Positions 1 through 9,800 of a stretch of DNA of 64,000 nucleotides are shown here, in pieces. The stretch spans positions 744,001-808,000 of the forward strand of contig OZ253541.1 in NCBI GenBank assembly GCA_965262365.1, read 5' to 3'. Source of the stretch: UBA6522 sp965262365 (GTDB lineage Bacteria; Pseudomonadota; Gammaproteobacteria; Steroidobacterales; Rariloculaceae). The number at the start of each line of letters is the position of its first letter. Within the stretch, counting starts at the first letter, position 1. A model generated the notes under the pieces. That model saw nothing but the letters and a program-made list of their open reading frames with translations, was not told the DNA's origin and searched no databases. Both the position numbers and the translations under genes were made by a program.

Positions 1-583
1 TCAAATCCTCCACATTGAAATAGTTCTGTAGGATGAGAAACAAGTCACGGGCATCCTTTACTGGCGCGCGAACGTGTCGGTGTGACCAAGCAATAACCTT
101 GAGGATGGCGAGCATGGGTATTGAGACGGTCGTAACGCGCACTCTACCCGGAAGCACAACGTCAACAGCCGTCTCAATGGCTTCCCGATAACCCAAGACA
201 CTCATCTCGCTTTCATCATCGGGCCAAACGAAGCTGCCGTCGGGGCCTTCGACGCCGCCGAATGGAATCAGGTCTATGGGGACATCGGTTGGGTGAATCA
301 GCCTGTGAACCAGGGGTTGTTCGGGACCGAAGGCGCCTGAACGAAGCAATGCTTCTCTCAGCGAGTCAAATTCATCCCAGTCCGCCACGGCAAATGCCAG
401 ATCCACATCGGTCGTTGCACGTATTATCGGAATGGCGTGTGCGTAGTGGAGGAGCAGGTCACGGGCCAGCGCCCCAACCAGGAGAAACTTCTCCCTGCCC
501 GCCGCTACCTGCAGGTCCTGGACGATTGTCGAGAGCCAGCCCAGACCCTTCCTAGCGGTTAAGTCGATCAACGATCCGTTCAT
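1..583 (-). CDS. AbiEii-like nucleotidyltransferase (toxin half), partial
   Basis: The reverse strand is open from an ATG at 583 to the window edge, about 194 codons, with no stop. The product begins MNGSLIDLTARKGL and contains LVGALARDLLL followed by ATTDVDLAF. The acidic DVD pair downstream of a small-residue loop fits the nucleotidyltransferase fold of AbiEii/AbiGii-type toxins, which act in the cytosol by transferring nucleotides to RNA or other targets. Its start overlaps the 3' end of the AbiEi-like gene by 32 bp, typical of a translationally coupled type IV toxin-antitoxin pair. The C-terminus is missing because the window ends. Family assignment rests on motif, size and partner; the precise target is unknown. 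Confidence 0.72.
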   Translation of the reverse strand, partial: MNGSLIDLTARKGLGWLSTIVQDLQVAAGREKFLLVGALARDLLLHYAHAIPIIRATTDVDLAFAVADWDEFDSLREALLRSGAFGPEQPLVHRLIHPTDVPIDLIPFGGVEGPDGSFVWPDDESEMSVLGYREAIETAVDVVLPGRVRVTTVSIPMLAILKVIAWSHRHVRAPVKDARDLFLILQNYFNVEDL

Positions 584-1571
584 GCAAGAGGTTCGCCGTC
601 TCCTGACAACGCGCATCCCCGATCGCGAGCAGGTCCGCATAGACCAGCGGCAAGGGAGCCACGGCAGCATCTTCTCCTTCGAAATTCCAGAAGCGCTTCA
701 GCACCTCCACCGGACCCTCCGCATCGGCCCGCATTCTGAAATCGAGCAGGAAGCGCGGATTCGTCTTGGCACCGTAGAGCGTAATCGTTTCCGGTCGCAG
801 GTACCGAGTGAGCCGTTCAGCCGCGGGTTCGGCGCCGAGAACGAGCCCGTACTCTTGTGGATCGAACCCTGTCCACCACCGGTGCGTCTCCGTCCGATAC
901 CGACCTAGGGCAAGCTTGGGCCGCAACGTTCGGGCGTAGGCCTCCACCCACTGTCTTAAGAGCAGCTCGCATTGGAGCAGGCGCCTTCTTCCGGCAATCG
1001 TGCCGACGAAGCCAAGCTTGGGGAGTTCCGCCATGACCCAGCCCACGGTCCCGTGAGCGACACCGGCGAGACGTCCTATCTCGCGGTAGGGCCGCTCCGT
1101 CCATTCCGGATGACAGAGCAATGCGAAAATCACCTTGAGCCCGCTGGCCTGAAATGCGCGGCCGGTACCCGGACCGGCGACAGGCTCTTCCCGCAAGCGC
1201 TCGCCCTTGACCCAAACAAACAATGGGGGCTGATCGATGTATCCGTTTCCCGCTGCATCCAGAAAGGCCACGCCTCTGTCCTTGAGCTTCTCGGCCAAAG
1301 GGGGCGTCACGTAGTCCGCAACAAGCAGTGCACGCGCCTTGAGCCGGTCGACCTGATGAAGGATTGGGCCGAGGGTTGCGGGTCGGAGACCTCTTTTCAC
1401 TTCGGCCGCATAGGTGATCGCAGCCTTTCCCCGCCCGATGCGGACCAACGCGTCGACGCGTTGGCCGTTGAGTTCAGGCGCGATTTCGGTGACCCGTACC
1501 GGAATGCCTATCCTGTCCGCGACGGTGGCTACGACCTTCTGCAAGAGTTCATTTTCAGTTGGCATGTCCAT
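552..1571 (-). CDS. AbiEi-like antitoxin / regulator of the type IV TA pair
   Basis: A 339-residue protein encoded directly upstream of, and overlapping, the nucleotidyltransferase gene. The N-terminal third has a restriction-endonuclease-like look (AITYAAEVKRGLRP), the centre a winged-helix segment (REIGRLAGVAHGTVGWVMAEL), and the C-terminus ends NLLHERIVDRLNR. This fits the large AbiEi family of antitoxins that repress their own operon. I prefer the ATG at 1571 (MDMPTENELL): a TTGACA -35 box at 1603-1608 and a GACAAT -10 box at 1580-1585, 17 bp apart, would place transcription start near 1573, which excludes the in-frame ATG at 1601. A diverged copy of the C-terminus lies at 6559-6801. Confidence 0.75.
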   Translation of the reverse strand: MDMPTENELLQKVVATVADRIGIPVRVTEIAPELNGQRVDALVRIGRGKAAITYAAEVKRGLRPATLGPILHQVDRLKARALLVADYVTPPLAEKLKDRGVAFLDAAGNGYIDQPPLFVWVKGERLREEPVAGPGTGRAFQASGLKVIFALLCHPEWTERPYREIGRLAGVAHGTVGWVMAELPKLGFVGTIAGRRRLLQCELLLRQWVEAYARTLRPKLALGRYRTETHRWWTGFDPQEYGLVLGAEPAAERLTRYLRPETITLYGAKTNPRFLLDFRMRADAEGPVEVLKRFWNFEGEDAAVAPLPLVYADLLAIGDARCQETANLLHERIVDRLNR

Positions 1572-1579
1572 TATTTCTG

Positions 1580-1608
1580 ATTGTCCATGCGTCGTGGACA
1601 CGTGTCAA
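1580..1608 (-). promoter_or_regulatory. Promoter with inverted repeat before the first AbiE pair
   Basis: TTGACA and GACAAT are separated by 17 bp on the minus strand. Between and over them lies the inverted repeat TGTCCA-7 nt-TGGACA (1582-1600), a plausible binding site for the AbiEi repressor. This is inferred from the pattern only. Confidence 0.4.
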
Positions 1609-1755
1609 TAGTGGACGCGCTCCGGCGGCACTGTCCCAACCGGGGCACGGCCCAACCGCCCCAAGACCTCCGAAGCATTCCGTCGACCATCTTCTCAGCG
1701 TGGCGACGGAGGCTTTGACCTTGGCCCCGGTAGAAGGGTAAGGAAATTAACAAAC

Positions 1756-4695
1756 TCAGGGCGTGAGCGTCCGGGCCACCCGGAATCCATAGTCGACTCT
1801 CCGGTGCCCGTAGGAGTTGACGCGAAACCCGGCGAAACCACTGTGGCGGTACGCAGAACGCAAGTAGCTCGAAATGGCGGTAGTCCAGGCTCCGCCACGC
1901 AGCACACGCATCTCGCAGTTGCCCGCTAACCACGCACTGCCATCCCTAGGCGCGCCCGCGTAATTCTCGTTCCAGCAGTCCTCCACCCATTCCCACACAT
2001 TGCCGTGCAGATCGTACAGACCAAATCCGTTCGTCCGATAGCTCCCGACGGTTGCCGCGTACATCTCCCCGTCGCCGCACTCAACGGGGTTTACCCACGA
2101 AACGCCGTTGGAAAATTCCGTGCGATCCGCGACGTTGCCATGATCGCACAGCCGCCCCGGGTCGTCGCCGAAATGGAACCGCGTCGTCGTACCCGCACGC
2201 GCTGCGTACTCCCACTCCGACTCGCTCGGCAATCGGTACACTTTCCCGGTCTCGTGCGATAACCACGTCACGTACGCCTGTGCATCGTTCCAACTTACGC
2301 ACGTCACCGGGTGGTCCTCCTCTATCTCGTACTCCAAGTTCCGCCAACTACGGTTGGATGTCCAATCCCACTCGTTCCGGTCGAGAATCTCCTGCGTGAT
2401 ACAACCGCTCTCCGGATCCCCCTCTGACTCCGTACGGTACCCTGACGCCTCTACGAACCGACCGAAGTCGCCTACCGTCACTTCGTATCGCGCCAGTGCG
2501 AAGGAGTTGGAAATCCGAACCTCGTGCACGGGACCCTCATTGTCGGCGCAGTCCCCACCGTCGTTCAGACATCCCATCCGGTACATTCCGGCCGGGATCA
2601 CCACCATTTCCGGACCTTCGCCGCTGCTTGCCAATCGGTCCCGGAACCGAGAACCGGGATTCATCTCCAGCTCGACCCGTGTGTGCGTCTCACCCAATAC
2701 TTCCACTAGGCGCTCGACCGACCGGTAATTTTCTCTCCTCACGATCACCCGATGCGGGCCTTCCGGCAATCGCACTCCAGGACGGTAGGACGGGTCGATG
2801 TCCGGCAGCGTCACCACCGCATCAGGCGGGTTCAATTCCAACGTCAACGTCCCATAGGGAATCGGCTCCAGCGCCTGCTCCAGTGTGCCCAACCCGTCCC
2901 TTGGAATGTCCACCTGCACCGTCGCCGTGCGGTGCCCGGCCGCCCCCAGGGTCAATTCAACGTTTCCCGCTGGAAGATCCCGCAGTGTAACGGGCGTCGC
3001 CTCCGCCAGGCGCCGGCTCGCTAACTCGATCCAGGCTTCGCGCGGCTGAATCAGCACGGTCAGGCGGCCAGTAGCCGGCGTCAGCGCGCGCTCGATCCGC
3101 AGCACTTCACCGTCCGTCAGGGGCTGCTCCGAGAGTCGCAGCACCTGGTATGCCGGATGATCCAGGGTGATCTCGTAACGGCCGGCGCGCAACCCGGACA
3201 ATTCCAGCGGCGTCACGCCTATTTCCTCGTCTGCAATGGCTATCCGGGCCCCAGACGGGACCGTCTCCACCACCAAGATTGCATTGCCGCCCAAAATAGG
3301 GGATTCGCTGGTATCCGAAGCTTCTACAGTAGACGTCGAAGAGATCGGCCCGTCTGCTGATGCGCCGATTGACACTGGAGAGGCAGTCGGTTCCTCCGAT
3401 GCTGGAACTGGATCACGGTCCGCTGGCGTCGGTAGTAAAGTAACGGCGATTATCCATGCAATGGCAAGCGCACTACCAACGACCCACGTGGATGTTCTTG
3501 TTATCGACGCGATTAATTGACCCGCGCCGGCGAGCGTTGCCGCAATGGCGAAACCGCAATACTTGGGCAAATGCCCTCGGAGCACCGCGCCGGCAAGTGC
3601 AGGACCCACCTCTGCTGTGATAGTAGTGCGGTTACGCTTGGTTGCCTTGTCTTGCGCCTGTGTTGCAGCGGTCTTTGAGACACCAACGTTTTCGAGCAGC
3701 GCGTACAGCGCCGCACAATCCTGCAGGCGATCCTCGGGATACAGCACCAGACAACGGTCGACGGCCTGAAGCAGAGCTGGCGAAAACCGGCCCACCCCCA
3801 ACTCCGTCGCCGGTAACATGGGGTCCGACTGCCCCCGGTGAAGTGCGTAGGCCCGCTTCTCCGCCGCGCACGGCGTGGGACACCACTCGGCACCGTGCGC
3901 ATTGTCGGCGCCATCTGGTAAGTGTAAACGGTGGTCTGCTAGACACCCACCCGCCACCATGCGCCACATCAGCGCGCCTACGGCGTATACGTCGGTCCAC
4001 GGACCGATGTCGCCCTCGGACGACACTTGTTCATATGCCGCGTACCCCGGGGTGTACGGCGCCCGCGACTGACTGTGCCGCGTCAGATAGTTCTGCTTGG
4101 CCGCTCCGAAGTCGATCAGCACCGGATGCGCCGGACGCCCCGTGATGTCGTCCTGCTGGCGAACGAAAATGTTTCCGGGCTTGATGTCCCGGTGAAGAAC
4201 GCCCGCCCGGTGAATCACCGCCAACCCCTCAATCAACGGTTCCACGACCGCGAGCAAGTCCTTCTCGGTGAACGGCTGCCCGGCGTCTTCCCGACGTCTG
4301 AGAAACTCCGACAACGGCAATCCGTCGTCGAAATCCATGACCAGATACGCCGTGCCGTTTCCCTCAAAGTAGTTCAGGCAAGAAACAACAGACGGCTCGT
4401 TCCTGAACTTCCGAAGCTGTTCCGCCTCGTCTCGGAAACGCCTGAGACCGTCCTGGAAAGCGTCGCCGGCCTCCGTGTCGAGCGGATGCACGCTGGCATC
4501 GTCGTTGTGCCGCACCGCCAGTTCGCGCGGGAGGAATTCCTTGATGGCGAACAGCCAGTCGGGATTCAGCCGGTGCCGCGCCAGGTAGACGATGCTGAAG
4601 CCGCCGCTGCCCAGTTCCGAGTCGATGACGTAGTCGTGCAGTACCGTGCCCGGCGGCAGGGCGTGCAACGAACGGCGTGGGGACTCCCAAGACAT
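1756..4695 (-). CDS. Membrane Ser/Thr kinase with PEGA and formylglycine-enzyme-like domains
   Basis: 979 residues. A Hanks-type kinase occupies about residues 20-340: glycine loop GSGGFSIVY, catalytic Lys52 (AIKEF), HRD at 168-170 with KPGN, DFG at 195-197. A transmembrane segment follows at about 404-421, preceded by a weaker hydrophobic stretch. Two or three PEGA-type beta domains span about 470-680, and an FGE-sulfatase/SUMF1-type domain spans 695-979 (HGNVWEW, LRGGAW, GFRVAR). By topology the kinase is cytosolic and the PEGA/FGE part periplasmic, so the protein probably senses or modifies something outside and signals inside. The kinase is very similar to those at 6873 and 17270. It follows the second AbiE pair by 90 bp on the same strand. 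Substrates are unknown. FGE-fold domains on kinases are often binding modules rather than enzymes. Confidence 0.88.
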   Translation of the reverse strand: MSWESPRRSLHALPPGTVLHDYVIDSELGSGGFSIVYLARHRLNPDWLFAIKEFLPRELAVRHNDDASVHPLDTEAGDAFQDGLRRFRDEAEQLRKFRNEPSVVSCLNYFEGNGTAYLVMDFDDGLPLSEFLRRREDAGQPFTEKDLLAVVEPLIEGLAVIHRAGVLHRDIKPGNIFVRQQDDITGRPAHPVLIDFGAAKQNYLTRHSQSRAPYTPGYAAYEQVSSEGDIGPWTDVYAVGALMWRMVAGGCLADHRLHLPDGADNAHGAEWCPTPCAAEKRAYALHRGQSDPMLPATELGVGRFSPALLQAVDRCLVLYPEDRLQDCAALYALLENVGVSKTAATQAQDKATKRNRTTITAEVGPALAGAVLRGHLPKYCGFAIAATLAGAGQLIASITRTSTWVVGSALAIAWIIAVTLLPTPADRDPVPASEEPTASPVSIGASADGPISSTSTVEASDTSESPILGGNAILVVETVPSGARIAIADEEIGVTPLELSGLRAGRYEITLDHPAYQVLRLSEQPLTDGEVLRIERALTPATGRLTVLIQPREAWIELASRRLAEATPVTLRDLPAGNVELTLGAAGHRTATVQVDIPRDGLGTLEQALEPIPYGTLTLELNPPDAVVTLPDIDPSYRPGVRLPEGPHRVIVRRENYRSVERLVEVLGETHTRVELEMNPGSRFRDRLASSGEGPEMVVIPAGMYRMGCLNDGGDCADNEGPVHEVRISNSFALARYEVTVGDFGRFVEASGYRTESEGDPESGCITQEILDRNEWDWTSNRSWRNLEYEIEEDHPVTCVSWNDAQAYVTWLSHETGKVYRLPSESEWEYAARAGTTTRFHFGDDPGRLCDHGNVADRTEFSNGVSWVNPVECGDGEMYAATVGSYRTNGFGLYDLHGNVWEWVEDCWNENYAGAPRDGSAWLAGNCEMRVLRGGAWTTAISSYLRSAYRHSGFAGFRVNSYGHRRVDYGFRVARTLTP

Positions 4696-4785
4696 ACGGC
4701 TATCTTCTCATTGATTTCGACAAGTTGATCTCAAGGCCGAACCGACCGCCTTCACCCGAAAGCCGGAAATTCGGATAACCGAATC

Positions 4786-5697
4786 TCATCGCCAACCATC
4801 GCCAGCTTTCCACTTCTGGCTGAATATTGCCCCGGACGCGACGGCCGATGCGGGTGGAAGAACAAAAGCCGCTACCTTCCCCTGCAGTTCCGCGAATGGA
4901 CCCGGCGCCATATCAATTGCAGTTCGACGCAAGAACCCCTGCCACTGCGATTGCTTTGTTCCGTCTTCGACAAACGCGGGCGTCAGAGCGATGGGCGCTT
5001 CTGCGGGTACAACCGTTTGGCGACGGTCGAAGGTCGCACGAATTGCTTCGGCGAGGACCGGGCCATCGAATGAAAACGTCTCCGCTATCGCCCAGAGATC
5101 GAAGAAATCCTTCATCCGACTGTTCATCATTCCGAGTGCTACAATCGCCTGGAACTTCTCGGCTACGAATGTCTCCGGCGGATAGGCGCGCAACCGCGGT
5201 GTCGGCATGTCCAGCAACGACGGAAATTCGATATCCTGCACGCTCGGCGTCACTGCGTCGCCAAAGCCGACGTCGACCCTAACCGTCAATCGTGCTTTGG
5301 CCACTCTTGCGACCAGGGAGAGACGAACACCGCCATATCGTTCCGCGATTCGTGTCACGTTGATCCGTAAAGTTTCAGGTTCGAAGACCACTCCGTCATC
5401 GGCAACGCTGAGAACGCAGATTTTCCGGAACACGGCAGCCACCCGGTCCGGGCCGTCGTCCCCGAATCCCAGCAGGTCAACATCCGCTGTCGTCCGGTAC
5501 GGTACGGCCGCCCAGAGGCTGAAAAGCATGGCGCCCTTCAGTACGAACTGGTCCTTGTACGTCGAGATGCCGAGCCGATAGAGCAGCCGTTCCAGGGCGT
5601 AACGGGTCAGCAGAAGCTGCATGTCTTCTTTCCGTTCGACGGCACGCTGCCTTAGCCGCGCCATGACGGAGGCGCCACTATTCTTGCCTGGAGACAT
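4786..5697 (-). CDS. AbiEii-type nucleotidyltransferase toxin
   Basis: 303 residues from the ATG at 5697 (MSPGKNSGASVMARL). The ATG lies 5 bp after the AbiEi stop; an upstream in-frame ATG at 5769 would overlap the antitoxin deeply and is less likely. Motifs include LKGAMLFSLW, then TADVDLLGF with the metal-binding acidic pair, and ETFVAEKFQAIVALGMMNSRMKDFFDLW, which is characteristic of the AbiEii/AbiGii (DUF1814) family. Members are nucleotidyltransferases that arrest growth when not restrained by AbiEi. Cytosolic. Forms an operon with the gene at 5703-6317. Confidence 0.9.
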   Translation of the reverse strand: MSPGKNSGASVMARLRQRAVERKEDMQLLLTRYALERLLYRLGISTYKDQFVLKGAMLFSLWAAVPYRTTADVDLLGFGDDGPDRVAAVFRKICVLSVADDGVVFEPETLRINVTRIAERYGGVRLSLVARVAKARLTVRVDVGFGDAVTPSVQDIEFPSLLDMPTPRLRAYPPETFVAEKFQAIVALGMMNSRMKDFFDLWAIAETFSFDGPVLAEAIRATFDRRQTVVPAEAPIALTPAFVEDGTKQSQWQGFLRRTAIDMAPGPFAELQGKVAAFVLPPASAVASGAIFSQKWKAGDGWR

Positions 5698-5702
5698 CGA
5701 GA

Positions 5703-6317
5703 TCAGACGATCGCTTGCAAATACGGCCGCATGACGTTTTGCACTCGGTCGATGACGGCGAATGTCCACAGATCGTCCACTGTGGCAAGGCGCTCACGGA
5801 TGCAATCTCTAAGAGCCTCAATGGCGACGTCGAGCCCCACCTTGTTGCGATACTTGAAGCAATCCGTGACGGTCTTCGCCGGGCTGGTAATCGGGACCCT
5901 GACCTGCTCGATGTTGTGGTACACCACTCCCGCGGTTAGCGCTTCTCCAGTCGCGCGAACGATGCGTAGCGCAACCGGAGGATTTCTTGGCGCCCACTTC
6001 TTGTGGCCGATCAGCATCCAGACTTCATGCGGTAGTTGTGTCGTGAGTTCATGAAACTGGAGCGCGGAGAGAAGGCAAATCGCGCCATGAGGTACCGTTC
6101 GGGCGGCCTCGGCGAGACTATGGGACTTCGACCATTCCGTGTCGGCAAGCTGATAGAGACCGCGTCCCAGGCGGATCAGCAGACCTTGGTCTTGCAAGCG
6201 GCGCAGATAGATCCGAGGAACACCCGCATCGCTGAAATCGCGTGCGCGTGCGATGCCCCGCGCCTTGGCAATGGCAAGTGCGCGCTCTCTCAATGAAGCT
6301 TTCACCTGTTCGTGCAT
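5703..6317 (-). CDS. AbiEi-type antitoxin / transcriptional autorepressor
   Basis: 204 residues from the ATG at 6317 (MHEQVKASLRERAL). An in-frame ATG at 6365 would sit upstream of the recognisable promoter and is rejected. The N-terminal winged helix (ARDFSDAGVPRIYLRRLQDQGLLIRLGRGLYQL) and the C-terminal domain (SPAKTVTDCFKYRNKVGLDVAIEALRD) are typical of AbiEi family antitoxins. It should repress its own operon and neutralise the partner toxin. It ends 5 bp before the toxin start. An inverted repeat over the -10 region is the likely operator. Confidence 0.9.
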   Translation of the reverse strand: MHEQVKASLRERALAIAKARGIARARDFSDAGVPRIYLRRLQDQGLLIRLGRGLYQLADTEWSKSHSLAEAARTVPHGAICLLSALQFHELTTQLPHEVWMLIGHKKWAPRNPPVALRIVRATGEALTAGVVYHNIEQVRVPITSPAKTVTDCFKYRNKVGLDVAIEALRDCIRERLATVDDLWTFAVIDRVQNVMRPYLQAIV

Positions 6318-6327
6318 GGTTCCTATA

Positions 6328-6362
6328 CTCGGCAATAATACGTAATAACCGAGACTTTGTAA
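6328..6362 (-). promoter_or_regulatory. Promoter and probable AbiEi operator
   Basis: On the minus strand, TTACAA (6357-6362) and TATTAT (6335-6340) are 16 bp apart. The inverted repeat CTCGG-16 nt-CCGAG (6328-6353) covers the -10 box, 11 bp upstream of the AbiEi start. AbiEi proteins of known systems bind inverted repeats in their promoter; that this is such a site is inference. Confidence 0.5.
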
Positions 6363-6544
6363 CATTAGAGATTATGCATTGCAAGGGAAAAAATGGAGGT
6401 TCGGTCCGAGAAATCAAGCGCACGGGTTTCGGAGCGGGGCGTGTTCGCGACGGCGCGCTCGATGTAGACGATTTCGAACGCCAGCAGCGCGTTCCCAGCA
6501 AAGTCGAAATAGACAGCATCGTGGTCTGTGCAGATGGCGCGAGC

Positions 6545-6801
6545 CACCCTGACCCTTTCTAGCCGCTAAAGCGATCAATGATCCGCTCATGCAAGAGGTT
6601 CGCCGTCTCAAGACAACGCGCATCGCCGATCGCGAGCAGCTCCGCATAGACCAGCGGCAAGGAAGCCACGGCAGCAACTTCTCCTTCGAAATTCCAGGAG
6701 TGCGTCAGCAACTCCACCGGGCCGCCCGCGTCGGCCCCATCCCGAAATCGAGCAAGAAGCACGGGTTCGTCTTTGTACCGTAGAACGTAATCGTTCGTCA
6801 T
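6545..6801 (-). pseudogene. Relic of an AbiEi/AbiEii pair
   Basis: Positions 6559-6801 encode 80 residues that match the last 80 residues of the AbiEi-like protein at 552-1571 (shared SWNFEGE-type core and NLLHERI.DR end). An overlapping ATG at 6590 then starts MSGSLIALAARKGQG, matching the first 15 residues of the AbiEii-like protein at 583. After that the similarity stops. The remaining stretch to 6363 holds only a short open frame with no recognised domain. This is a broken duplicate of the first AbiE module, lying between the second AbiE pair and the divergent kinase gene. Confidence 0.75.
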
Positions 6802-6872
6802 GCGGTATGTGCCGCCGGAATTCCAGTCAGAAGTATAATTCGGGCATCATCGCCGCATGGAACAAGGGCCGG

Positions 6873-9800
6873 ATGCCGTCGAGGAGCACGTCCCAATCGC
6901 TGAACGCCCTGCCTCCAGGCACGGTTCTGCGCGACTACGTCATTGAGTCGGAGTTGGGCAGCGGCGGCTTCAGCATCGTCTACCTGGCGCGGCACCATCT
7001 TAATCCCGACTGGCTGTACGCGATCAAGGAATTCCTGCCCGGGGAGTTGGCGGTGCGTACCCAGGACGGTACCACCGTGTGCCCGGTGAACACCGAGGCA
7101 CAGGAAGCGTTCGACGATGGGCTGCGACGCTTCAGAGACGAGGCGGAACAGCTCCGAAAGTTCAGGAACGAGCCCTACATTGTGTCCTGTCTCAACTATT
7201 TTGAGCAGAACGGCACCGCCTATCTGGTCATGGACCATGACGATGGCTTGCCGCTGCTGGAGCTTCTTCGGCGCCGCGAGGAGGCGGGGCAACCGTTCAC
7301 GGAAAAGGACCTTCTAGCGGTAGTCGAACCATTGCTGGAAGGACTAACCGCGGTGCATCGAGCCGGCGTGTTGCATCGGGACATCAAGCCGGGGAATATT
7401 TTCGTTCGCCAGCAGGACGACATTACGGGTCGACCTGCCCATCCCGTGCTGATCGACTTCGGAGCGGCGAAGCAGAACTATCTGGCGCGGCACAGCCGTT
7501 CTCGGGCGCCTTACACGCCGGGTTATGCGGCATACGAGCAAGTGTCGTCCGAAGGCGATATCGGTCCATGGACCGATGTATACGCCGTTGGCGCATTGAT
7601 GTGGCGGATGGTGGCGGGTGGGTGTCCGGATGACTCCCGGCTGCATGTGCCCAAAGACTCGCCGAGCACTGAGCGCGAGACAATAGTATGGAGCGCGACG
7701 CCGAGAGAAGTTGAGAAGCGGGCGTATGCGATGAACCGTGGAAGGGCTGATCCGATGCCATCGGCGGTGGCATTGGGTAGCGGACGGTTCGCGAATCACC
7801 TTTTGAGAGCTATCGAGAAGTGTCTGGCGTTGTACCCCGAGGATCGGGTCCAGAACTGTGAAGAATTGCGGGAGCTGCTTCTAACACCGAATAAATCGGA
7901 GGATGTGCAGCGCAACGAAACTCTGCAGCCGGACGGCGATGCCCGTAAAACAAGCCAAAGCAGATCGTCCGGACTTCGCGCCGGGTTAATTCGCGCACTT
8001 GCTGCAATGGCGATCTTCTCGTTTAGTGGAGTCGGTAATCTCTTGGAGGAATCAGCGCTCGCGGAGCGATGGGTGTTTCTCATCGGTGAGGCGCTACTTC
8101 TTGGATTCATTACGTTTGCAATCGTAACGGTTTTCCACTGGTCACTAGGCCGAGTTGACTATTTTAGAGCACGAAGGGGATGGATAGCTTGGCTAGTTGC
8201 CGCAGGAGTCCTCTTGGGATGGGACGTCAACGACGTGTACGCCGGTGCGCTACTGGTGTCTGCGGTTTTCTATGCCCTTGTTGTGGCGGCGGTTTTCCTT
8301 GCCATCGGACTATTGTGGCGTGGATTGAAACGCCTGTTCGCTGTTGGCGAGCCCGCCCAAGAAGCGGTTACGAAGGAGCCGGAGGTTGACAACCAAACTA
8401 TTGTCAACGAGCGCCAGAAGTTCACGGATACCGGTGCCTGGATTATGGCGGCCTTGTTCATGGTTCCGATTGCGATAACCATGATTCTGGGGGGTGCGTG
8501 GGACGGCCAATCAGTTGAAGACGGTTCCTCTAATCAACCACTGCTATCGCAAGGACCGCCATTCACAGTTCGCACGGACCCTCCGCAAGCGCAAGTAGTA
8601 TTCACAGATCATGACGACCAATACGAGCCAGAGATGGCACTCGCAGAAGGAACCTATCACGTGGAAGTCAGCGCTCCTGAATACGAGCCGCGGCGGGAAT
8701 GGCTGGATCATGCGGAAGCGATACTGGAGCATCGAATATCTCTCGACCCAATCCGCCAAGCGTTCACGATTGAGGTGGAGCCGTCTGGGGCACGCGTAAG
8801 AATTCTGAACATCGCGCCAGTCTACGAACCGGGAATGATGCTGCCGGCCGGCAGCTACCGAGTGGAAGTCAGTGCACCCGGATACGAAACAGTGACTGAA
8901 ACAGTGTGGCACGAAATAGCCGAGCCCACCCTTCACCGCGTTGAGTTGCCACTCTCGCTCGCGCAGCTACCCGACAGCGGGATAGCCACAGGAACACTGG
9001 AACCGGGAGATTATGAGCTCCCTTCTGGAGCATACGGTGACCTTTGGACTGTCCAAGCTCAAGCAGGGCAGACACTGACCGTTGATTTGAGTGCCCCTGA
9101 TTTCGATGCGCGGTTAATGCTCATAGACACGGGGAACTCAGAACTCGTCGCTGAGGACGATGACTCGGGCGAAGAAACAGATGCCCGGATTCGGCTTGAC
9201 CTTTCTGAAAACGGCGAATACTTGATAGTGACAAGTAGCTACGCTGATGGTGAAGTCGGCGATTATGAACTGCGCGTAGACTTTTTTTCTCCTGCCCGAG
9301 TATCTGTGCAATCAGAATCTCAAGACGAAATTCTTTCGGCTGTCTCAACGTTCACTCGGGGTTCGCATCAGGATGATGTGATTCGGATTCAGGGAACGCC
9401 GACTCAGATACTTCCGTATCGCGGCTTGGGATTCGAGGATTGGTACTATGGGCGCAGCAAGGTAACCATCTCGACCACCAACCAGCGTGTCACCGAGTGG
9501 TCCAACAGCTCGGGCAACCTCAAGGTTCGATTGGCACCGGGCGCGAATGTGACATCTGCTACAACGTTCACTCGGGGTTCGCACCAGGACGATGTGATAC
9601 GGATTCAGGGAACGCCGACTCAGATACTTCCGTATCGCGGCTTGGGATTCGAGGATTGGTACTATGGGCGCAGCAAGGTAACCATCTCGACCACCAACCA
9701 GCGTGTCACCGAGTGGTCCAACAGCTCGGGCAACCTCAAGGTTCGATTGGCACCGGGCGCGAATGTGACATCTGCTACAACGTTCACTCGGGGTTCGCAC